From Mycolicibacter heraklionensis (lineage in GTDB: Bacteria > Actinomycetota > Actinomycetes > Mycobacteriales > Mycobacteriaceae): a stretch of 64,000 bases of DNA. How positions within the stretch are numbered: the first letter of the stretch is position 1; each line of letters begins with the position of its first letter. The stretch lies in NCBI RefSeq assembly GCF_001021505.1, contig NZ_LDPO01000015.1:1-64000 (forward strand). The letters are read 5' to 3'. Of the stretch, positions 1 through 7,716 are shown in pieces. A program made the translations under genes and the position numbers. The notes under the pieces were generated by a model. That model ran no database searches and had not been told where the DNA came from. It saw only the letters and a program-made list of their open reading frames with translations.

Positions 1-71
1 GGGCTGGGTGGCGGGGGCGGAGCCGATTTTTTAGGGGTAAGGGGACCCGTGATAGGCTCCCCCGGTTGCTC

Positions 72-154
72 GGGCGAGTGGCGGAATGGCAGACGCGCTG
101 GCTTCAGGTGCCAGTGTCCTTCGGGACGTGGGGGTTCAAGTCCCCCTTCGCCCA
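72..154 (+). tRNA. tRNA-Leu (anticodon CAG)
   Basis: The sequence folds as a long-variable-arm tRNA. The acceptor stem GGGCGAG (72-78) pairs with TTCGCCC (147-153) with one G-T pair, and A154 is the discriminator base. The anticodon loop reads TTCAGGT, giving CAG, which decodes CUG leucine codons. The T arm GGGGGTTCAAGTCCCCC is perfect, and a variable-arm hairpin (GTGTCCTTCGGGACG type) is expected for leucine tRNA. CCA is not encoded. A strong intrinsic terminator follows 10 nt downstream. The 71 bases before it hold only presumed promoter sequence; I see no other gene there. Confidence 0.96.
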
Positions 155-164
155 CAGTGTGCGG

Positions 165-193
165 AAAACCCCGGCCGACAGGGCCGGGGTTTT
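165..193 (+). terminator. Rho-independent terminator of tRNA-Leu
   Basis: AAAACCCCGGCC (165-176) is the exact reverse complement of GGCCGGGGTTTT (182-193), separated by a five-base loop. This gives a GC-rich stem ending in a T run, placed just after the tRNA. The A/T flanks also make it usable from the other strand, so it may also stop transcripts leaving the tautomerase gene. Confidence 0.9.
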
Positions 194-259
194 CTGTTTA
201 TAGGGGTGCTGGCCGCCCGGACCGATGTGCCTGGTGCCCGCCTCCCAGCGACAAGTCGC

Positions 260-685
260 TCAGTACGCCGACACGACGTTCTCCCGGGCCCACCGCTTCT
301 CGGCGTCCGAGCCGCCCGGCGGCGGAACCAGCCCATTGATCATCCACAGTTCTTCGCTGGTCTCGTCGACGTGGAATTCCCAGTGCAAGCCGGGGTGCTG
401 GTCGAGCGTTGGGGTAAGGATCCGGTTGATCCATTCGGTGATCCGCCGGCGACCCTCTTTGTCGACGGCGTGACGGGCGATGTGGTCGATGACGACGCGA
501 ACCCCGACCGGGGTCGGGTCACCACCGACATAGAAGTCCTCCGGCGCGGTTTCGCGGAAGACGGTCACCACATAGAAGCGCGGCAGCCCGGCACTCTCGT
601 AGTGGTCGGTGATTCGCGACGCCAGCGCGCGCTTCTCCTCGGCATCGAAGATCCCCGGGGTGTGGTGAATTGTCCACAATGGCAT
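260..685 (-). CDS. Tautomerase family protein (cis-CaaD / oxalocrotonate tautomerase-like)
   Basis: 141 aa. The protein begins Met-Pro, so removal of Met leaves the catalytic N-terminal proline of the tautomerase superfamily. The length (about 140 aa, twice the 4-OT unit) and the start MPLWTIHHTPG fit the cis-3-chloroacrylic acid dehalogenase-like branch, with a conserved His about 27 residues after Pro1 and Arg-rich segments in the middle. Such proteins catalyse keto-enol tautomerisation or hydration of small unsaturated acids; the true substrate is unknown. It lies 31 nt downstream of a possible 44-codon ORF (717-851) and may share a promoter facing the HxlR gene, so HxlR control is a reasonable inference. 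Confidence 0.85.
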   Translation of the reverse strand: MPLWTIHHTPGIFDAEEKRALASRITDHYESAGLPRFYVVTVFRETAPEDFYVGGDPTPVGVRVVIDHIARHAVDKEGRRRITEWINRILTPTLDQHPGLHWEFHVDETSEELWMINGLVPPPGGSDAEKRWARENVVSAY

Positions 686-716
686 GGCAGTTCAGTGGTC
701 CTTGGTTGGCGGGCGT

Positions 717-851
717 TCAGTGCGACAGAGCAAACGACAGGTTCTCGACCGGGCCGGACAGCGCGGCCTTGACGCCGACAGACACGTCGTCGGCCAGCAC
801 TTCCAGGGCGCCGGCGTGCACGCCGACCACCTGCGTGTGCTGCGTTGCCAT
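717..851 (-). CDS. Possible small protein (44 aa) upstream of the tautomerase gene
   Basis: An ATG at 851 opens 44 codons ending TGA at 717-719. The product begins MATQHTQVVGVHAG and ends FALSH. It sits between the tautomerase gene (same strand, 31 nt downstream) and the divergent HxlR promoter region, and fills otherwise empty sequence. I do not recognise a family. It could be a real short gene, a remnant of a larger oxidoreductase, or chance. Confidence 0.35.
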   Translation of the reverse strand: MATQHTQVVGVHAGALEVLADDVSVGVKAALSGPVENLSFALSH

Positions 852-873
852 GGCCCCACCCTCTCCGCCCCTG

Positions 874-931
874 ACTAATGGCTTCGTTAGTAAGAGCGAA
901 GCACGCCTAGCTGGCTAACGCAAGTGTTAGT
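874..931. promoter_or_regulatory. Two 18-bp operator-like inverted repeats (candidate HxlR sites)
   Basis: ACTAATGGCTTCGTTAGT (874-891) and GCTAACGCAAGTGTTAGT (914-931) share the dyad form RCTAAYG-N4-YGTTAGT and are 40 bp apart centre to centre, close to four helical turns. They lie directly upstream of the HxlR gene and in the promoter region of the divergent tautomerase unit. This is the expected arrangement for autoregulation plus control of the neighbour. The repeats are seen; the assignment to HxlR is inference. Confidence 0.65.
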
Positions 932-948
932 CACATAAGCTGGCCGAC

Positions 949-1434
949 ATGGAGTTCGAGCCCCGGTTACGGGACCGCACACAGTGGTCGGCCGGCGATG
1001 CGTGTTCGGCGGCCAGGCTGCTCGATGTGCTCAGCACCAAGACGGCATTCCTGGTGGTGCGCGAATGCTTCTACGGCACCAGGCGCTTCGAGGACTTCAC
1101 CGCGCGCCTGGGCGCCTCCGCGCCGGCGGTCTCCCGGGCGCTCAAGCAACTCGAGTCCGCCGGCATCATCCGCCGGGTGCCCTACCAGGAATCCGGGCAG
1201 CGGGTCCGCGACGAGTATCGGCTGACCCCCGCCGGCGAAGACCTGTTGCCGGTCTTTCTGTCCCTGATGCAGTGGGGCGACAAGTACCTCCAGGACGGGG
1301 CGCCGCCGCTGAGCTTCGTCGACGCCACCACCCAGCGCCGGGTGGGCGTACGCGTCACCGACGATCTGGACGGACCGATGACTGACTCCGACGACATCGA
1401 GATCCGTTGGAACGCACCGCGCCGATCAAGCTGA
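949..1434 (+). CDS. HxlR family transcriptional regulator
   Basis: 161 aa. A winged helix-turn-helix of HxlR type occupies roughly residues 15-110, with the usual pattern of a helix around ARLLDVLSTKTAFLVVRE, the R-F-E-D-F segment, recognition helix APAVSRALKQLESAGII, and the wing with the DEYRLTPAG motif. The C-terminal 50 residues are variable. HxlR proteins are dimeric regulators that commonly sense electrophiles or redox signals and regulate a divergent gene, here the tautomerase unit. The start is ATG 949, after the second operator-like repeat. Confidence 0.92.
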   Translation: MEFEPRLRDRTQWSAGDACSAARLLDVLSTKTAFLVVRECFYGTRRFEDFTARLGASAPAVSRALKQLESAGIIRRVPYQESGQRVRDEYRLTPAGEDLLPVFLSLMQWGDKYLQDGAPPLSFVDATTQRRVGVRVTDDLDGPMTDSDDIEIRWNAPRRSS

Positions 1435-1439
1435 CGAAC

Positions 1440-2282
1440 TCAGCCACCCGCCCGGATCACGGTCTCGGCGAACTCGGCAATCGACTCCGGTGGCGCGAAA
1501 TCAGCAAACCAGACGTAGAACCGTTGTGCCCCCTGGCTTTCCAGCCGACCGAAATGGTCGACCAGCGCTGTGGCATCACCGCACACCAGGCCCGACCCCA
1601 GCCGGCCGAACCGGCGTTGCGCCGTCTCCGAGACCGCCGCCACGTCTTGGTCGCGGCGGGCGAAACCGACCATCTGCTGGACCGAGGCGCGGGCCGACCC
1701 GATCGACGGCAACAACTCGGGTAACTGATGGACGTGCGTCGCCGGAAGGTTCCACCAATCGGCGTAGCGGCGAACCAGCTCCAGCATGCGGGGGCCGACG
1801 CCGCCGAGCACCAGCGGGATCGGCTGGCTCGGCACCGGAGTCTGCGCCCGCTCCCCCTCGGTGCTCCAATATTCACGCAGCTGCGCCAGCGTGTCCCCCA
1901 GCGCATCGACGCGCTGCCGCGGGCCGGCGGTGGTGATGCCGTACTTGACCAATTCGTCGGGCATCGAGCCGGAGCCGAGCCCCAATTCGAAGCGTCCACC
2001 AGATGCTTCGGCCAGGGTGGTCGCCTGTTTGGCCAGCACCGCCGGATGCCGGAACCCGTCGCACAGCACCACGTGGCCGACCTTGATCCGTTCGGTGTGG
2101 GCGGCCACCCAGGTGGCCACGGTCATCGCCTCCCACAGCGGCGAAGTGGGGTCCATCGGGGTGTCCAGGTGATCGAGGAATGCCACGCCGTCGAAACCGG
2201 AGGCCTCTGCCGCGCGGACCCGCGACACCAGGTCGGCGAGGCCGATTCTCGTTTGCGGGAGGTACAAGAACCATTCCGTCAT
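1440..2282 (-). CDS. LLM class (F420/FMN-dependent) oxidoreductase
   Basis: 280 aa, luciferase-like TIM-barrel fold. Typical landmarks are the N-terminal strand WFLYLP, SGFDGVAFLDH, the segment VATWVAAHTERIKVGHVV and HPAVLAKQATTLAEAS followed by GRFELGLGSG. These enzymes use reduced FMN or F420; in mycobacteria most of this subgroup are F420-dependent. The start is ATG 2282 rather than the longer open frame, because it overlaps the stop of the upstream TetR gene (ATGA at 2279-2282) and begins exactly at the family's first strand. The substrate is unknown. Confidence 0.88.
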   Translation of the reverse strand: MTEWFLYLPQTRIGLADLVSRVRAAEASGFDGVAFLDHLDTPMDPTSPLWEAMTVATWVAAHTERIKVGHVVLCDGFRHPAVLAKQATTLAEASGGRFELGLGSGSMPDELVKYGITTAGPRQRVDALGDTLAQLREYWSTEGERAQTPVPSQPIPLVLGGVGPRMLELVRRYADWWNLPATHVHQLPELLPSIGSARASVQQMVGFARRDQDVAAVSETAQRRFGRLGSGLVCGDATALVDHFGRLESQGAQRFYVWFADFAPPESIAEFAETVIRAGG

Positions 2283-2914
2283 CGCTTGCCCTTCGGTGTC
2301 GCAGTCGTCGGCGCCTGTCGCAGCCCCGGCAGCACGTACCGACACAGATGCCGCCGCACGGCCGCCGGGTCGTCGGGGTCCATGTGGTTTCCCGGCACAC
2401 TTCCGAGACTGATCATCACCCGCGCGACCCATTCGCTGGCCTCGGGCAGGTCGGTGTCGGGATGGATGTCTCCGCTTTCGGCGGCGGCTTCCACGAACGG
2501 CAACCAGAACGCCGCGAGGTCGGGCACCAGGCCGCGGACCCCCGCGCCGGCGCAGGCGGTGAACTCCTCGGGCTCCGCCGTGCGCAGCCGCATCAGCAGT
2601 GTTCCGGGGTCGTCGTAGGCGCGGCGGCCGATCTGGACGCCGGCCACCAGTTGGTCCTCGAAGCCGGTGAGCGTCGACAGCTCGGCGCGGGTCTGCGCCC
2701 AGCTGGTCTCGATGAGCCGGATGATCGCAGCGCCGACCAGCGTGGGCTTGTCCGGGAAGTTCCGGTACAGCCAGGCCCGGGACACCCCGGCTGCCTGGGC
2801 GACGTCGATCATCGTCGTCGCCCGAATCCCCTTGTCGGCCAACAGTTTCTCAGTCGCATCGAGAAGCCGGTCGGTTGTCGACGGGGACGTGGGCGACGCT
2901 GACGCTGCGTTCAC
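2279..2914 (-). CDS. TetR family transcriptional regulator
   Basis: 211 aa. The N-terminal HTH (about residues 15-65) includes LLDATEKLLADKGIRATTMIDVAQAAGVS and the W-LYRNFPDKPTLV signature of TetR proteins; the C-terminal ligand domain is alpha-helical. I chose GTG 2914 because AGGAGG lies six bases upstream of it; the longer frame runs into the operator-like region. It is translationally coupled to the LLM oxidoreductase and diverges from the monooxygenase operon, with two matching operator-like repeats between them, so it probably represses both units. Confidence 0.9.
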   Translation of the reverse strand: MNAASASPTSPSTTDRLLDATEKLLADKGIRATTMIDVAQAAGVSRAWLYRNFPDKPTLVGAAIIRLIETSWAQTRAELSTLTGFEDQLVAGVQIGRRAYDDPGTLLMRLRTAEPEEFTACAGAGVRGLVPDLAAFWLPFVEAAAESGDIHPDTDLPEASEWVARVMISLGSVPGNHMDPDDPAAVRRHLCRYVLPGLRQAPTTATPKGKR

Positions 2915-2946
2915 GGCCACCTCCTGGTCGGCAAGCCTAACAAGGA

Positions 2947-3014
2947 GTAGACACATTCGCCGATGTGTGTACTATTGCCACGCGTCACGTAGACACTTCT
3001 GCAAACCTGTCTAC
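2947..3014. promoter_or_regulatory. Two 26-bp TetR operator-like inverted repeats
   Basis: Two dyads of identical size lie in the TetR/monooxygenase intergenic region. Site 1 (2947-2972) has half-sites GTAGACACAT and ATGTGTGTAC (one mismatch). Site 2 (2989-3014) has GTAGACA and TGTCTAC at its ends. Both start with GTAGACAC and their centres are 42 bp apart, about four turns. They cover the likely promoters of both divergent genes. Operator function is inferred from position and symmetry. Confidence 0.75.
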
Positions 3015-3035
3015 CCCAGATCCCGGAGGTTCCCC

Positions 3036-4400
3036 ATGCCCTCACCTCGCACCGCGATCATCGGTGCCGGCATCAGCGGCCTGACCGCCGGAAAGATGTT
3101 GAACGACTACGCGATCGACTACACCTGCTTCGAGTCCTCCGACCGGATCGGCGGCAACTGGGCCTTCGGCAACCCGAACGGACATTCCAGCGCCTACCGC
3201 TCGTTGCACATCGACACCTCCAAGCACCAGCTGTCGTTCCGCGACTTCCCCATGCCGGACCACTACCCCGACTTCCTGCACCACACGCTGGTCAAGGAGT
3301 ACCTGGAGTCCTATGCGGCGGCGTTCGACCTCAAACGCCACATCGAGTTCGGCACCGAGGTCGCCCACGCGCAGCGGCTTCCCGGCGGCGGCTGGGAGCT
3401 GGAACTGACTGGCGGCGGGCGCCGCCGGTTCGACCTGCTGGTGGTCGCCAACGGACACCACTGGGACCCGCGCCTGCCGGACTTCCCGGGCGAATTCAGC
3501 GGCCAGACGTTGCATGCCCACCACTACATCGACCCCAAGACGCCGCTGGACTTCAGCGGCAAGCGGATTCTGGTCGTCGGCCTGGGCAACAGTGCCGCCG
3601 ACATCGCCGTCGAGCTGTCGTCGAAGGCCCTGGACAACGAGCTGACCCTGTCCACCCGCTCGGGCGCGTGGATCGTGCCGAAGTATCTGGCCGGCAAGCC
3701 CGCCGACAAGTACTTCCGCACCAGCCCGTATCTGCCGTTCTCCTGGCAGCGCAAGGTCGCTCAGTGGGCGCAGCCGATCATCGCCGGACGTCCGGAGGAT
3801 CTCGGGCTGCCCACCCCCAACCACAAGTTCTTCGAGGCGCACCCGACCCAATCGGTGGAACTGCCGCTGCGACTCGGGTCCGGCGACGTCATCCCCAAGC
3901 CCAACATCAGCCGGTTCGACGGGGAGACCGTCCATTTCACCGACGGCACCAGCGGCCAGTTCGACGTCATCATTTATGCCACCGGCTACAACATCACCTT
4001 CCCGTTCTTCGACCCGGAGTTCATCAGCGCGCCGGACAATCGGATTGACCTGTACAAGCGGATGTTCTATCCGGGCATCGACGACTTGGTGTTCGCCGGC
4101 TTCGCCCAAGCCACCCCGACGCTGTTCCCGTTCGTCGAGTCGCAGGCCCGCCTGATCGGCGCCTACGCGGCCGGTCGCTACCGGCTGCCGTCGGTCGCCG
4201 AGATGCGCCGGGTGATCGACGCCGACAAGCGCAAGTACACCGGCCACATGCTCGACACCCCGCGCCACACCCAGCAACTCGACTACTTCCTCTACGAACA
4301 CGACATGCGCACCGCCGAGATCCCGCGCGGCAGCCGACGCGCCGCCGACCTCGGTGCGCCCGGATGGGCCGGTGTGCGCGAGATGGAGGCATCCGCATGA
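3036..4400 (+). CDS. Flavin-containing monooxygenase (FMO family)
   Basis: 454 aa. It has an FAD-binding GAGISG at residues 10-15, a second dinucleotide motif (VVGLGNSAADIA, about residue 180) for NADPH, and the FMO fingerprint FSGQTLHAHHY near residue 155 (F-x-G-x3-H-x3-Y, the FMO rather than the WP-ended type I Baeyer-Villiger form). A late YATGYN motif is also present. It should insert one oxygen into an amine, sulphide or ketone. The start ATG 3036 has GGAGG seven bases upstream; upstream in-frame codons cross the operator-like repeats and are rejected. It is the first gene of a six-gene operon and its stop overlaps the next start (ATGA). Confidence 0.92.
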   Translation: MPSPRTAIIGAGISGLTAGKMLNDYAIDYTCFESSDRIGGNWAFGNPNGHSSAYRSLHIDTSKHQLSFRDFPMPDHYPDFLHHTLVKEYLESYAAAFDLKRHIEFGTEVAHAQRLPGGGWELELTGGGRRRFDLLVVANGHHWDPRLPDFPGEFSGQTLHAHHYIDPKTPLDFSGKRILVVGLGNSAADIAVELSSKALDNELTLSTRSGAWIVPKYLAGKPADKYFRTSPYLPFSWQRKVAQWAQPIIAGRPEDLGLPTPNHKFFEAHPTQSVELPLRLGSGDVIPKPNISRFDGETVHFTDGTSGQFDVIIYATGYNITFPFFDPEFISAPDNRIDLYKRMFYPGIDDLVFAGFAQATPTLFPFVESQARLIGAYAAGRYRLPSVAEMRRVIDADKRKYTGHMLDTPRHTQQLDYFLYEHDMRTAEIPRGSRRAADLGAPGWAGVREMEASA

Positions 4401-5317
4401 GCGCGACCATTCGATTCGGCAGTGGCGGCGCCACCTGTGTCGGACAGTTCTTCCCCGCCGCGCATGGTGATGACGACAACGGCGCGCCGGTCGTGGTGCT
4501 CGGACACGGCCTCGGCGGCACCGTCGACTCCGGCCTCATCCCGTTCGCCGAACGACTCAGCGCAGCCGGCTTCGCCGCCTTCGCCTTCGACTACCGGTAT
4601 TTCGGTGCATCAGAAGCACAACCGCGCCAACGGATTTCGATGCAAGAACAGATCGACGACTTCCGCGCGGCCTGTGCCACAGCGGCCGAGCAGCCCGGTG
4701 TCGATCCTCGCCGCACAGTGGTGTGGGGAGTCTCGCTGGGCGGCGGGCATGTCTTCGAGGTGGCCGCCACCACGCCCGGCGTCGCCGCCGCCATCGCGCT
4801 GACCCCACTGGTCAGCGGTCCCGCCGCCGCGGTCGCGGCGCTCCCGCACCATCGCCCGGCAGCGATGCTGCGGTCGACGGCCACGGGTTGGCGCAGCGCG
4901 CTGGCCCAACGCTTCGGAGGCCCGCCCGCGACCATTCCCCTGGTGGGCCGCCCCGGGGAGCTGGCCACCCTGACCGCCGACGGCTACCACGCGGCCTACA
5001 CCGCGATGGCCGGTCCGACCTGGCGCAACGAGATCGACGCCCAGGTCGGTGTCCAGCTCGGCTCCTATCGGCCGGCGGCCAAGCACGCCGAGTCCATCGC
5101 CTGCCCGATCCTGGTGCAGATAGCCGATTTCGACCGTGGCGCTCCCCCGCAGGCTGCCGCCAAAGCGGCGTTCGCCGCCCGCGCCGAAGTACGGCACTAC
5201 CCCTGCGACCACTTCGACGTCTTCGCCGGTGGCGACTGGTTCGATCACGTCGCCGAGCACCAGATCGCCTTTTTGACCCGGCACCTGGCCGACGCGACCG
5301 CTACGGTCACGGGTTAG
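4397..5317 (+). CDS. Alpha/beta hydrolase
   Basis: 306 aa. The fold has an early GHGLGG-type oxyanion loop (about residues 35-40) and a nucleophile elbow GVSLGG around residue 110, followed by helical cap sequence and a late His in YPCDHFDVF. It resembles dienelactone-hydrolase/esterase-like proteins. The start ATG 4397 overlaps the stop of the monooxygenase gene. In this operon it could hydrolyse an ester or lactone produced by the monooxygenase, which would fit a Baeyer-Villiger style route; that is inference. Confidence 0.88.
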   Translation: MSATIRFGSGGATCVGQFFPAAHGDDDNGAPVVVLGHGLGGTVDSGLIPFAERLSAAGFAAFAFDYRYFGASEAQPRQRISMQEQIDDFRAACATAAEQPGVDPRRTVVWGVSLGGGHVFEVAATTPGVAAAIALTPLVSGPAAAVAALPHHRPAAMLRSTATGWRSALAQRFGGPPATIPLVGRPGELATLTADGYHAAYTAMAGPTWRNEIDAQVGVQLGSYRPAAKHAESIACPILVQIADFDRGAPPQAAAKAAFAARAEVRHYPCDHFDVFAGGDWFDHVAEHQIAFLTRHLADATATVTG

Positions 5318-5325
5318 GAGGTCTG

Positions 5326-6939
5326 ATGGCGGAGACCATGCAACAACTGCTCGCCGAACGCGCCGGGCACACCGGTTTGGCGGTGCTCTACAACGACGCC
5401 GACGGTCGGCAGACACGCTGGACCTGGCAGGAATACCTCGACCGCGCGGCCCGTCACGGCGCCGCGGTGATCGCCCGCGCCGACGCCAGCCGGCCGATAC
5501 ACGTCGGCGCCCTGCTGGGCAACACCCCCGCGATGCTGACCGCGCTCGCCGCCGCCGGGCTGGGCGGGTACGTCCTCTGCGGGGTCAACGACACCCGCCG
5601 CGGCTCGGCGCTCGCCGGGGACCTGCGCACCGCCGACGTGCAGATCCTGCTCGTCGACGCCGAGCACCGCGCACTATTGCAGGGACTGGACCTGCCCGCC
5701 GTCACGATCATCGACGTCGATGACCCGGCTTGGGCCGCGGAGTGCGCCGGTGCCCGGGAACTGCAACCGCACCGGCAGGTCGCCCCGCTGGACCCGTTCA
5801 TGCTGATTTTCACCTCCGGCACCAGTGGTGACCCGAAAGCGGTTCTGGTGAGCCACTTCATGGTGCTGGTCGCCGGGCAGAGCCTCACCGAGCGATTCGC
5901 GTTGGGTGCCGACGACGTCGTCTACCTGTCCATGCCGCTGTTCCATTCGAATGCGATCGCAGCCGGCTTCGGCCCCGCGGTGGCCGCCGGTGCGGCCATG
6001 GCGCCGGCGAAGTTCTCGGCTTCGCGGTTCTTGGCCGACATCCGCGCCTACGGTGGCACCTATATGAACTACGTCGGTAAGCCGTTCGCCTACCTGCTGG
6101 CACATCCCGAGCAGCCCGATGATGCCGACAATCCGCTCCGGGTCGCCTTCGGCAACGAGGCCTCCGAACGCGACATCGGCGAGTTCGCCCGCCGGTTCGG
6201 TGTACACGTGGTCGACGCCTTCGGCTCCACCGAGAACGCCGTCACCATCACCCGCGATGAGGGCACCCCGCCCGGCTCGGTGGGACGCGGATTCCCGGGC
6301 GTCGCCATCTACAACAGCGACACGAACGCCGAGTGCCCGCCGGCGGTCTTCGACGAGCACGGTGTGCTGACCAACGCCGACGAGGCGATCGGCGAACTGG
6401 TCAACACCGCCGGGTCGGGATTCTTCTCGGGCTACTACAACAACGCCCACGCCACCGCCGAGCGGATGCGCGACGGCATGTACTGGTCGGGTGATCTCGC
6501 CTACGCCGATGCCGACGGCTGGATCTATCTGGCCGGGCGTACCGCCGACTGGATGCGGGTCGACGGCGAGAACCTGGCGGCGGCGCCGATCGAGCGGATC
6601 CTGATGCGCCACCCCGACATCAACCAGGCCGCGGTGTACGCCGTGCCGGACGACGGTAATGTCGGCGACCAGGTGATGGCCGCGCTGGTGCTGCGCGACG
6701 ACGCGCAGCTGACCGAGGCCGAGTTCGCCGATTTCCTTGCCGCGCAAGAGGACCTCTCCCCCAAGGCCTGGCCGCGTTATGTCCGGGTCACCGCGGAGCT
6801 GCCCTCGACGGCCACCAACAAGATCCTCAAACGCGTGCTGGCGGCCGACGGCACCGACGTCGGTGGCGACACGCTGTGGGTGCGTCCCGAACGCGAGCGC
6901 ACCTACCGAAACACCACGACGATGGGAGCGCGACGATGA
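5326..6939 (+). CDS. Fatty-acid/acyl-CoA ligase, FadD17-like
   Basis: 537 aa, adenylate-forming enzyme. The phosphate-binding motif FTSGTSGDPKAV is near residue 163, followed by SMPLFHSNA, the YVGKPFAYLL segment, FGSTE, then YWSGDLAY and the hinge DWMRVDGENL, with a C-terminal lysine region (TNKILKR). I recall M. tuberculosis FadD17 as sharing the same motif wording (GDPKAV, NYVGKP-Y-LA-PE-PDDADNPLR), so this is a FadD17-type acyl-CoA synthetase. RBS GGAG precedes ATG 5326. It probably activates a carboxylic acid made by the operon's oxidative enzymes as its CoA thioester. Confidence 0.92.
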   Translation: MAETMQQLLAERAGHTGLAVLYNDADGRQTRWTWQEYLDRAARHGAAVIARADASRPIHVGALLGNTPAMLTALAAAGLGGYVLCGVNDTRRGSALAGDLRTADVQILLVDAEHRALLQGLDLPAVTIIDVDDPAWAAECAGARELQPHRQVAPLDPFMLIFTSGTSGDPKAVLVSHFMVLVAGQSLTERFALGADDVVYLSMPLFHSNAIAAGFGPAVAAGAAMAPAKFSASRFLADIRAYGGTYMNYVGKPFAYLLAHPEQPDDADNPLRVAFGNEASERDIGEFARRFGVHVVDAFGSTENAVTITRDEGTPPGSVGRGFPGVAIYNSDTNAECPPAVFDEHGVLTNADEAIGELVNTAGSGFFSGYYNNAHATAERMRDGMYWSGDLAYADADGWIYLAGRTADWMRVDGENLAAAPIERILMRHPDINQAAVYAVPDDGNVGDQVMAALVLRDDAQLTEAEFADFLAAQEDLSPKAWPRYVRVTAELPSTATNKILKRVLAADGTDVGGDTLWVRPERERTYRNTTTMGARR

Positions 6940-7715
6940 CGGCTCAGAAACCCGTGGCCCTGATCGTGGGCGGCGCTTCCGGGATCGGGTTGGCCTCCGC
7001 GCACGCCCTGGTCGCGCGCGGTGATCACGTGGTGATCGCCGACATCAACGAGGAAGCCGCACGGGCCCGGGCCGCCGAGCTGGGCGATGCGGCCACCGCT
7101 GTCGTCGCCGATGTGACCGACGAGGCCAGTGTCGCAGCGGCATTCGCCGTCGCCCGCGAAGCCGGGCCGCTCCGCACGGTCGTCAGTTGCGCCGGCCTGT
7201 CGATCATCGGGCCCATCGCCGACATCGAGCTGTCCGGCTGGCAGACCACGATCGACGTCTGCCTCACCGGCACCATGCTGGTGATCAAACATGCGGCCCG
7301 CACCCTCGAAGACGGCGGCAGCGTGGTCGCGATCTCCTCCCTCAACGGGCGTCAGCCCGGCACCACGATGGCCGCATACTGCAGCGCCAAGGCCGGGGTG
7401 CTGATGCTGGTCCAGGTGGCTGCGTTGGAGCTGGGCGCCCGCGGTATCCGGGTCAACGCGGTCTCTCCCGGCCTGGTCGACACTCCCCTGGTCGCCGGCC
7501 TGGCGATGGTGCCCGGGCTCACCGACGAGTACATCGAAAACACCCCGCTCGGGCGCTCCGGCATCCCCGACGACATCGCGCAGACCGTGGAGTTCCTGAC
7601 CTCGGAACGCGCCGGCTGGATCACCGGATCCACCTTCGACGTCAACGGCGGCGCGCACCTCAAGCGCTACCCCGACGTGCTCGGCAAGGTTCAAGCACTA
7701 GCTGAAGGATCGTGA
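6936..7715 (+). CDS. Short-chain dehydrogenase/reductase (SDR)
   Basis: 259 aa classical SDR. It has the cofactor motif GGASGIG at about residues 12-18, an acidic residue after the second strand (ADIN), catalytic Ser in VAISSLNG, and YCSAK at about residue 148 (Y-x3-K), then the structural RVNAVSPG. The acidic residue suggests NAD(H). The start ATG 6936 overlaps the FadD stop (ATGA). It probably oxidises a hydroxy intermediate in the operon's pathway. Confidence 0.92.
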   Translation: MTAQKPVALIVGGASGIGLASAHALVARGDHVVIADINEEAARARAAELGDAATAVVADVTDEASVAAAFAVAREAGPLRTVVSCAGLSIIGPIADIELSGWQTTIDVCLTGTMLVIKHAARTLEDGGSVVAISSLNGRQPGTTMAAYCSAKAGVLMLVQVAALELGARGIRVNAVSPGLVDTPLVAGLAMVPGLTDEYIENTPLGRSGIPDDIAQTVEFLTSERAGWITGSTFDVNGGAHLKRYPDVLGKVQALAEGS

Positions 7716-7716
7716 C

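Noticed and set aside
72..200. Integration site at the tRNA-Leu
   Set aside because: No integrase gene or repeated 3' tRNA sequence is visible in the window.
2667..3035. 123-codon in-frame extension upstream of the flavin monooxygenase
   Set aside because: It runs antisense through the TetR gene and across the operator-like repeats; the ATG at 3036 has a good RBS and starts at the family's first strand.
3042..4301. 419-codon minus-strand open frame opposite the monooxygenase
   Set aside because: Composition is that of a shadow frame in high-GC DNA (Gly/Val/Arg-rich), with the real FMO gene on the other strand.
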